A DNA stretch of 14,279 nt from Stephanodiscus triporus (taxonomy: Eukaryota; Bacillariophyta; Thalassiosirophyceae; Thalassiosirales; Thalassiosiraceae), in assembly GCA_036939755.1 (NCBI GenBank), contig JALLAZ010000916.1, positions 1-14,279 on the forward strand, given 5' to 3'. The position numbers were made by a program, and so were the translations under genes. Positions 7,201-14,279 of the stretch are shown here, one piece after another (position 1 is the stretch's first letter; each line of letters starts with the position of its first letter). The notes under the pieces are model-generated. The model saw only the letters and a program-made list of their open reading frames with translations, was not told the origin of the DNA and did no database searches.

Positions 7201-8787
7201 CATAAAGTTCGAAATCAACGATCAACGACGTCGATTAGAAAATGCTGTGACGGACCGCGATAAGTTGATTGCAATTAGCGGTGATGTTGTCGATGTGGAG
7301 GAATTGGAAGAGATGGACCTGGCAATTGGCACTTTGAGAAACACGGTACGAGACTTGGAAACAACCGCTAATAAGGCTTTCCCTACTGCTGGGGACTGCA
7401 ATACAACCTTTCGCTTCTTGGATACGGACAAGTTCAAGGGTCTATCAAAGCACGATGCAGCTCATGTCCTGTCTTACATTTTTGATAAATGCCTTTTGGT
7501 AAAGCAAGAATTGGCAACAATACTCTCTAATCAAGAAGCTACTACCAAGACATCAATCATTTCTGAAGTGGCAAAGGAACGTCAGCTTCACGAGAGGGAG
7601 ATATCAAAAATGAAGATGGAACATTCCACATCAACCGTCAACCTGCTCCAATCTACGCAAGATACAATCAACTCTCATATCAAGCTGAGCATTGACAATA
7701 GTGGAGTCGGGGTTGACTTGAAGGAGCAGTTAGAGGGCATTCTTGGTGCATACCACGCAAGCTGGTCTTCTGCGACCGATGTTTTGAAAATGCACCTGAG
7801 AAAATTAGAGAAAACTCAAAGTGACCATGAAGCTATGATTGAAAATCTCACCAAGGGAATAGCGATTGCTCCAATGAAATTCATGACAAAGAAGAAGAAA
7901 GCTGCCCAGCATGCCTATGACTCTGAAGCGTTTGAGAGTGAAGAATCATTCATGGATGAGGGCGATGGTGAGGACAGTGAATACGAACCAACACCTGCAA
8001 AATCGAAGCAGAAACGGAGATCACCACGACTGACCAGTAAGAAGGCGATAGCACCTGAGTCACCTGCATCCCCAATCGGAGAGAACTTCGTCGATGACAT
8101 TGATAGCATGAAGGTGGAATCTTTGAAGAAGGCTTGTAAGAAGTTAGGAGTGCCGGTAACTGGGAAAAAGGCTGATCTGATGCAGCGTGTGAGAAACCAT
8201 ATTCTCAACACCAGTGTCCTCAATTGTAGTGTTGCGTCGCACCATCCTGCTGAGGATAAGAAGGTGAATTTTGAGTGTGATTTGGCAGTGGAACCAGAGT
8301 TTAGACCAATTGATGAGAAATGCGATGCGACGAAAAGCATCAAGAAGCAGCTTTGGTGCGAAACCGACTCGCGCGTTTCTGACGAAACAACTCAGTCCTC
8401 AACAAAAAGTTTAATGCCATCCAAAGAAAACATAAGTGATGAGAAGGAGAATAATTTCTCGATGACGCCTTCTAAGAGGGCCAGGCTGCTTGGTTTTGGA
8501 AGTTCAAGTCCTCGTGTTTTGTCGCCAAGTAATAGTCGGAGCACTCCGGTTCACCTCAAGCAAACGTAAGTCGATCCTGTCTTGAACTGTTGTACTCTAT
8601 TGCATTCCACAAATATAACCTTACTTTTTCCCTTGCATCTTTAAGTATTGCCACTTCTAAGAAGCGACTTGTGCCAGATGCCAAGCAATCTCTTGACGTG
8701 ACAAAACGCAGCACAAACAAGCGCATGAAAAGAGGTATGAATGACGCTGTGGCACGGGCATTGGAACAATGCGGAGATTTACTTTAG
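4300..8787 (+). CDS. kinesin-4-like motor protein with SAP domain (chromokinesin-like)
   Basis: Joined exons 4300-5018, 5093-5676, 5754-8565 and 8646-8787 give 1418 residues. The ATG at 4300 is the first after an in-frame stop at 4258 and has A at -3. The motor spans about residues 77-475: P-loop GQTGSGKT at 171-178, switch I NLVSSRSH at 303-310, switch II DLAGSE at 362-367. The segment [18 protein letters not shown] and the [14 protein letters not shown] end strongly resemble kinesin-4/KIF4. An acidic insert (about 325-350) lies between the switches. Residues 480-1140 are mostly heptad-rich coiled coil with a basic KRKRK at 742-746. After acidic and basic stretches comes a SAP motif at about 1220-1252 ([19 protein letters not shown]). 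The tail has KEN at 1325-1327 and 1332-1334 and an RARL at 1343-1346. Inferred role: ATP-driven microtubule motor acting on chromosomes in mitosis. I see no C-terminal Cys-rich cluster like that of animal KIF4. The kinesin identity is certain; subfamily and chromosome role are likely. Confidence 0.93.
5019..5092 (+). other. kinesin intron 1
   Basis: 74 nt, GTGAGT to TTAG. Splicing completes a Tyr codon (TA+C) and gives the conserved [16 protein letters not shown] of the motor. Without splicing the frame stops at once. Confidence 0.92.
5677..5753 (+). other. kinesin intron 2
   Basis: 77 nt, GTGAGT to ATAG. Removal joins LLQDSLGG to [14 protein letters not shown], restoring an invariant region of the motor. 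The split codon is G+GC. Confidence 0.92.
8566..8645 (+). other. kinesin intron 3
   Basis: 80 nt, GTAAGT to TTTAAG. Without splicing the protein ends one codon later at TAA 8567. With splicing it gains a 46-residue basic tail (TSKKRLVP onward, ending at TAG 8785-8787). There is no conserved motif to confirm it, but the strong donor and the coding-like tail support it. Confidence 0.75.
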
Positions 8788-9423
8788 ATTGATTTGTGAG
8801 GGATGTGGCCAGCGCAAAACACCGATCAGAACTTCATATTATTGTCTGCTAATGTGTTAGACACTTTAAAAGATTGTTTTTGTCTCATACTTTCGATACT
8901 GGATTAGTCGTTACTCCTGAACTGCACATGCCCTTAACGTTGTCTTGATCCCATCTTTGCATAGTAGGGGTGCCGATAATATTCATGTTTCGCCAGGCCT
9001 CGTATCTCTTGTACTATTTATCATGGGGTACGATGGCATCCCCAATCTGGAACAAAAAGATGGTACTAACTTAACTTGTGAACGAGAACGATGCTCACGC
9101 TACGCATCAGTTAGCTACGGTTTCGAGGGCGGCGGTGATTAATTGAACCTATGCCCGGTGCGAGAGCAACGAGTTTAGTAACAAGACGAAATGTCACGTT
9201 GAAGCGGGACCTCCACGCCTGGTAGTAAGTACGCAGACTACTCCATCACCACGAAGTGTGGATTGGTTTGTGGCTGTAAAATGGGTCGCCGGACGCGGTC
9301 GGAGCGGGATTGTTTTACACAGATAATTACCGTCAGATAGTGCTGAGTTAGAAGAGATGTTGGTACTTGTGGCTAATTCGTTGTAACATTCTGTATTTTG
9401 ACGCGCCGATTTTCTCTAGGTGA
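8788..9423. other. convergent intergenic region, no gene
   Basis: This is the 3' flank of both the kinesin (+) and the PPR gene (-). It must hold both 3' UTRs and polyadenylation signals, but no AATAAA-like signal stands out clearly. A 65-codon plus-strand frame at 8945-9142 shows no recognisable features. A weak hairpin at about 9221-9246 (tggtagt against actactcca) does not resemble a tRNA. Confidence 0.5.
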
Positions 9424-12400
9424 TCATCTTGGATCTCTCCCAAGCTTGACATTACAAGTCCACTCGGGTGGGAGATGGTGAACGGTCAGTTGCTGCAAAT
9501 CAACATTCTTTTTTAGCTTCTTCTGCAGCTTCTTCTGCAAATACTGCGCCGGGAGGAAGCGACGCATGTTATTGAACAGTAATTCGTTCACCAATCCGCT
9601 GCGAATGGTCAGATCGAACACGCGATTGATCCATTCAATATCCCTCTTGGCGTCGAGAAGATTCTCACATGCTTTCCATACTGCCGGCCAGGTATACTTA
9701 TCTGCGGTCAAGTGCTTACTGTCTTGCAGATCTATAAGGGCATTTAGGACCAAGGCGAATGCATTGATCTTATCTTCGTTATTGCCTTCGGTCATTGCAC
9801 ATGCAGAGAAAAACTGGGGATAAACATTTGTGAGGAAAGGCTGATCTGTCAAGGTTGGCGTCACATCGGAAATGAAGAAAAAACTCACGGCATTGTAGGT
9901 ATAAATATTAGGCTTGACTCGCCCGATGCCATTTTCTTGCATCCATTTCATGCGAGTTAAGATGTCCTCGGCCTTTTTATGCTTCATCGCGTGCGAACTG
10001 TAACGTATAGCTTTAAGTACAACGTTCAATGTAGTAGTTGTTGGTTCAGAATCAGGATCACCCTCCCTCGATCGATCAAACATACGCTCAAGAATCGCCT
10101 CAACCTTCTCGAGCAAATCCGGATGGCGGCTATTAATCCAAGCTTCCATCGTCAGAGTAAAGGAGACGACATTTGGCTTCAAGTCATACAATCCCTTGCT
10201 GTCGAACATTTCCATCTTCTTCAGTAAAACATCGGCGCGTTTTCCAGCATCTGGCTCTCCCGAGTTCTTCCAAGCTAGGATGCAAGTGGAGTAGCAAATA
10301 GTATTAGGCGATACATTGCCGACTCTTGCATCCTCCAAATCGTGCATCGTCTGCAACAAAAGTTCTGCCTTCATCGCCCCCTTTCGATCGTTGGATCGGG
10401 CCCAAGCCTGTATCGCCGTCGAAAATGATTGCGTCGTGGGCGCGAGGTCCACGTCCCCCGCATAGTAACAATTCAGCATTCGGTTTAGTAGCGCTTCTGC
10501 GCGTTCGGGTGCATTAGGGGCATCGCTTTTGGCGAGCGCATTCATAGCCACGTTGTAAAGCATCGTGTCTGGCTTGCACTCAGCGTATCCCATATCGTAA
10601 CGCTGATGCAAGGTGTTGATGATTTCCTCCGCCCGGTCTGCCGCCCTCGACCGGCCGCTCTCCGCCCAACATTTTATCAGGGACGTGTAGGTGACGACGT
10701 CCGGTCTCAATGCGTGATCCCGGTTGTTTTCCATGAGTTCGATAATGCGTTCGGCCTGGAAAGGGGCCATCCTATTGCGGTGGACTGTGGAGATGATGGC
10801 GTTTATGACCGTCGTCATGCTCGTCTGGGCCAAGAGAGAGAGAGAGAAAGAGAGAGAAAACAAGAGGACATGGTAAGTCGAGAGGCAAAGGATGAATACC
10901 AAACATACAGTGTCCGAAAAGGAATAATGACAAATAATAAGAGGATGTGCATTATTTCGCGCTCACTCGATCTGGTCGGACATTGGTATCCCCATCCTTC
11001 GCCATTTTCTGCATTTCGTCCAAAATTTGCTCAGTCTTTAATCTTCCGGTATGACTCTTGGCTTTTGACCACGCCAAAAGAACCTGTTCGAATGGACAAA
11101 ATGGAGAGATCGTCAGAACGACGAATGCGATCCAGGCAGTTAAGCGATGAGTGTACAACAGAAAAGAGAACGATCGAACAAATTTCCGAAGCCAGTCCAA
11201 GAAAGCATGTCCGAACACGAGAGCGGCACGCACCGTATTGAAGGAAATACTATCCGGCCTGACTTCAGACGTTCCGTCGGACGAGTTTTTGATCATGCCG
11301 TTGAGTATCTCCTCAGCCTTCTCCGGCCTGCCCGCCCTCGCGGCGATGTTGAGCAGCGTATTGTACGTGACGATGTCGGGCGCGCTGCGCATCGTGCCGT
11401 AGTGCGATGCTCTTTCCCCCTCGTCGTCGAACGACGTCGAGTGATCGCCGCGGCGATGGTCGACGGGTGGCATCTCGAAGTATCCCCCTCCGTCGCCTTC
11501 GAAGATGCTACTATCGCTGTGATTCCGAGGCATGTACCGCCTCGATCGACCGCTCGCGTTCGTGTCCTCCTCGTCGCGTCGGAGCAGCTCCATGATGTCG
11601 ACGTATCGCCTCGCGCATTCGAGCGTCGCGTCGTCGACGCGTCTCTTGTTCGCCATCAGGGCTAGGACCACGTTGAAATGCTTATTCCGGGGTCGGACGT
11701 CGAATTCGAAGTCGGGCCGTCGACCCCGCGCGTCATCAACGGCCGCGTCGTCGTCGCCGTCGCGCCGCTTCCCTCCCCCTGATGATCCAACCCCCCTCCT
11801 CCCGCCGTCGTCGACACCGCCGAGATATAGCATGACGTCCAACACCTCGCGCGCCCTACTTTCGTCACCGTCGACGTCCTCGCCACCTCCACCTCCTCCT
11901 CCGCCGCCGCCGCCGTCTTCGCCGTCCCGACGACTCCCCCGGCCGAGTACGTTCAACACCGTCGAGAACGTAATCAGATCGGGAGCGCATCGCGCATCCG
12001 AACCGCCGTCGTACAGTTCGAGCATGCTCATCAGGTGATCGTAACACGCCCTCCCCACGCCGCCTCCACCGCCCCTGTACATCTGATCCCTCGACAGCGA
12101 CGAGATCGCGCCGTTGAACGACAGGTAATCGGGCTTCATCCGGGCCATCCCGATCGGGTCCGCGCGGTACAATGTCAGCATGCGGCGGAGGAGGTTGGAA
12201 CACGGATTCGGATGGTACATGTAGGGCCAGCGGGAGGTCGAGGATGGGGAACGGGTCGACGACGACGACGACGGCGCGAGGTAATCGTCGTACGCGCCGC
12301 ATCCGGCCCCCGACTTGCCCCAGCACGACATGACGTTGTTGTACGTCTCGGTGGTGGGCATGTTGGTATGCCTGTAACGGCTACGACGGCGCTCCTCCTC

Positions 12401-13762
12401 TTCCCCCCCCCCCCCCGTCCCGAGGAGGAGTCGCGACTCAAATCGATCGAGCACGAGCTCCGACGCCGCGGCGGATCGGGTCGTGCGAAGTTCGCAAAGC
12501 GTCGCGATTATCGACTTGTACGGTACCTCCTCGCCGCCCCCCCCATCCTCCTCCTCCTCCTCCTCGTAGTCCTCGCCCTCCGTGACGTTTCTCGTCCCCG
12601 CCGCCGCCCCGCCGGCGTCATCTCCGTTGTCGTCGTTGTCGTATGCGGCGTACTCGACCTCGAACGTCTCGACCACGTCGATTACGCGATCCACGAAGTC
12701 CCTATCGGAGTACAGCGCGTCCAGGCAACGGAAGAACGACGGCAGTCGATAGGCCTCCCACGTCACGTCTCGATTCCTCCTCCCACTGCCCCCGTATCCA
12801 CCTTTCCCCCTCCTCCTCCTCCCCCTCCTACTGCCACCGCGCTCCTCGATCAGTCGACGAACGAGCGACGTCGCCTGCTCCGCGCCGAGGCATCGATGCT
12901 CCCACGGATTCGACGTCCAGACGTCGATGCAGTCGGATATACGCATCACTCGATCGCGGGACATCATCGTCGTCGTCGAATCGTCGTCGTCGTCGTTGTT
13001 GTCGTCCAGGAGCGATCGGGTGTATTCGAGGAGGCGACGCTGACGGGCCGTGGCGATGCCCCCTCCCCCCCCGCCGCCGCCGCCGCCGCGGCCGTCGACG
13101 ACGGCGTCGTACGTCAGTGCGCCGCCGACGATGATGGATCCGCGCTCTTTGTCGATGTTGTTGATTTTGCCGTCGTCGTCGGTGTCGTCGTCGCGCCCGG
13201 CCACGGAAGGAGGAGGAGGAGGACGAGGAGGAGGGTGGGACGCGAGGGACCTCCGCGATCCTACGCCGGAGGAGGGATGGCCATTCGAACGAGGAGGGGG
13301 CGGTCGTCCGGCCTTCGTCCCTCGTCGCGACGAAGAAGGAGAGGACGAAGGATAGGAGGACGAAGAAGAGGAGGAGGACGAAGAAGAGACGACGACGCGT
13401 ACGTCGTCCATCATCCGCGCGACGAGGGAGGAGAACGGACGGCGACAACGCGAGGGAGACGCACAACGCGGCGGAGATCGCGCGTCGATCGTCGGCGGGG
13501 GGAGGAGGAGGAGGAGGGACGGACGGTGTCGACGAGCCGCGGGTTGCCGTTGCGATGCTGCCGCCACCACCGCGCGACTGCCGCCGCCGACGACATCGAC
13601 ATCGACATCGACATCGACATCGACATCGACGACGACCGGCGGGATCGTCGTCGGCGCGAAGAGGATGCCGGCATCGATGTCGCGACATCGGCGAGGAGGA
13701 GGAGGACGACGTCGTCGCTGTGCGAGGGCTCTGCCGGCGCCGCGCATCATCATCATCATCAT
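9424..13762 (-). CDS. large P-class pentatricopeptide repeat (PPR) protein
   Basis: Minus-strand exons 13762-11234, 11083-10967, 10824-9889 and 9813-9424 give 1323 residues. The start is the first of six ATG codons after an in-frame stop at 13844-13846. Residues 1-460 are low complexity: an Arg-rich start (RGAGRALAQRRRR), a (VD)n run, poly-Ser, poly-Gly and poly-Asp. PPR-type helix pairs begin near residue 468 (TTETYNNVMSCWGK) and recur at about 542, 594, 691, 795 and 834. They then form a dense array from 844 to about 1215, with hallmarks such as PDIVTYNTLLNIAARAG, PDVVTYTSLIKCWAESG and PNIYTYNAFFSACA. The C-terminus has LPPEWTCNV and no DYW deaminase. P-class PPR proteins bind single-stranded RNA one base per repeat in mitochondria or plastids. 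The Arg-rich N-terminus and an RRPFSSL sequence near residue 115 suggest mitochondria, by inference only. The target RNA is unknown. Convergent with the kinesin. Confidence 0.88.
9814..9888 (-). other. PPR intron 3
   Basis: 75 nt, GTGAGT to CCCCAG, phase 0. Removal converts an interrupted repeat into IYTYNAFFSACAMTEGN, which fits the PPR consensus. It is stopless and a multiple of three, so retention would insert 25 residues. Confidence 0.8.
10825..10966 (-). other. PPR intron 2
   Basis: 142 nt, GTGAGC to GCCCAG, phase 0. It has a long CT-repeat polypyrimidine tract before the acceptor. Removal joins VRPDR to TSMTTVINAI. Retention gives a stop within four codons. Confidence 0.85.
10832..10858. 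repeat. GA/CT microsatellite in PPR intron 2
   Basis: An interrupted (AG)n run on the plus strand, read as CT-rich on the gene strand, lies immediately upstream of the acceptor. It doubles as the polypyrimidine tract, so length changes could affect splicing. Confidence 0.8.
11084..11233 (-). other. PPR intron 1
   Basis: 150 nt, GTGCGT to GAACAG, phase 0. Removal joins RPDSISFNT to VLLAWSKAK, a standard PPR helix. The length is a multiple of three with no stop, so the unspliced frame stays open and would insert 50 mostly hydrophobic residues into the repeat. Confidence 0.85.
12403..12416. repeat. C14 homopolymer inside PPR exon 1
   Basis: Fourteen consecutive C on the plus strand encode a Gly run on the minus strand (in GTGGGGEEEE). 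The frame is coding on both sides as given, but such a run is prone to slippage and to sequencing error. Confidence 0.85.
12546..12566. repeat. CCT/GAG trinucleotide repeat
   Basis: A run of CCT triplets in PPR exon 1 that encodes a poly-Glu tract in the acidic low-complexity N-terminal half. Confidence 0.75.
13591..13626. repeat. (CGACAT)6 hexanucleotide repeat
   Basis: Six perfect copies. On the gene strand they encode the alternating Val-Asp run near residues 46-57 of the PPR protein. Expansion or contraction would keep the frame. Confidence 0.92.
13745..13762. repeat. (CAT)6 repeat giving six start-proximal Met codons
   Basis: On the minus strand this reads ATG six times and forms the very start of the PPR ORF, so the exact initiating codon is ambiguous within 15 bases. 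It is followed upstream by CGT triplets of the same repeat character. Confidence 0.9.
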
Positions 13763-14279
13763 CGTCGTCGTCGTCGGGTTGATAATATCGTCGGAGTGGC
13801 GGGCATGGTGGCCGCCAAAAAAATGCTGCGCCGCGTTGTACTCTATTATTTTGAGTTTTTTGTTTTTTTCGGTGTTGTGAGTCAGCTGTTATTATGGTGT
13901 TGTATGTTGTGGTCTCCCATGGTCTGGCGGGCGGCCGGCGGGGAGTCCCCATCCCCCCCGCCCGCGCCCGCGGATCGAATTTCCCTTTTTTTCGGAAGAA
14001 TCGCTAAATTCGGTAATTCGCCAAAATAAATAATGCGGTGACTTCTCAAAGAAACGAAAAACATTCTATATAATATAAGGCTGTGATTTCTTTGAGTAAT
14101 AGTCAAATACGCAAATACGCAAACGAACAGTCGGGAACAATTTTTTTGAGATGGCGTCTTCTGCGTATTTGTGTTTGTTTGTGAACTACGTCGGGTTTTT
14201 GTTGTCGCGCAGACCGCAAATATGCAGAAACGCACTTTCGGGCCATGCCAACCTCACATTTGTTCGAGGTTGCCCTTGC
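13763..14279. promoter_or_regulatory. 5' flank of PPR gene with short inverted repeats
   Basis: No convincing gene. Minus-strand frames at 13882-14235 and 12828-13952 have no domain character. A very GC-rich stretch at about 13924-13975 is followed outward by AT-rich DNA with a TATATAATATAA-like run at about 14066-14078. Two inverted repeats are present: ctcaaagaaa at 14045-14054 with tttctttgag at 14087-14096, and caaatacgca (tandem at 14104 and 14112) with tgcgtatttg at 14162-14171. These may be the edge of a MITE-like element or promoter structure. Confidence 0.4.

Noticed and set aside
9200..9260. Possible tRNA-like hairpin in the convergent intergenic region
   Set aside because: Only one imperfect stem can be formed and no cloverleaf, anticodon arm or T-loop sequence is present.
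12828..13952. 374-codon minus-strand frame overlapping the PPR start
   Set aside because: Out of frame with the PPR protein, extremely Arg/Asp/Ser-rich and without any domain. It is a shadow of the repeat-rich exon.
12035..14029. 664-codon plus-strand open frame opposite PPR exon 1
   Set aside because: Arg/Val low-complexity translation produced by GC-rich triplet repeats. The opposite strand carries real PPR repeats and sensible splice sites.
13882..14235. 117-codon minus-strand frame upstream of the PPR gene
   Set aside because: No domain, composition follows the local repeats, and it ends before the PPR start without suitable splice signals that I could identify.

Overview
The window looks like nuclear DNA of a eukaryotic microbe, most likely a diatom or another stramenopile. 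Supporting signs are short GT-AG introns (74, 77 and 80 nt in one gene; 150, 142 and 75 nt in the other), a long pentatricopeptide-repeat (PPR) protein of the kind common in diatoms, and a Mutator-like transposase fragment with a SWIM zinc finger. The genus cannot be fixed from the sequence alone. No rRNA, tRNA, CRISPR array or bacterial-type operon was seen.

Layout. Positions 1-740 hold no recognisable gene, only small repeats. Positions 745-1200 are a degenerate minisatellite of about 171 bp per unit, rich in GTC/GCC/ACC triplets. From about 1614 to 3954 lies a decayed Mutator-like (MULE) element. Its two arms are arrays of a degenerate motif spaced about 30 bp apart, with core TATCACAC on the left and GTGTGATA on the right. 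Between the arms are a broken 5' coding part and an intact 270-codon ORF for the transposase C-terminus (SWIM finger, a 79-residue tandem duplication, and a CCHC zinc knuckle). The DDE catalytic domain is missing.

Positions 4300-8787 (+) are a four-exon kinesin of 1418 residues. It has a complete kinesin-4-like motor, long coiled coils, a C-terminal SAP DNA-binding motif and two KEN sequences, and is best described as a chromokinesin-like protein. A 636-bp region then separates it from a convergent gene on the minus strand (13762 to 9424): a four-exon, 1323-residue P-class PPR protein. The N-terminal half of that protein is extremely GC-rich and low in complexity. The last 500 bp are the 5' flank of the PPR gene and contain short inverted repeats.

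The two host genes are not functionally linked as far as can be seen: one is predicted to act in mitosis on chromosomes, the other in organelle RNA metabolism. The transposon sits directly upstream of the kinesin, so its right arm may form part of the kinesin promoter region. The most unusual structure is the inverted pair of about 30-bp-spaced motif arrays flanking the MULE coding remnant.
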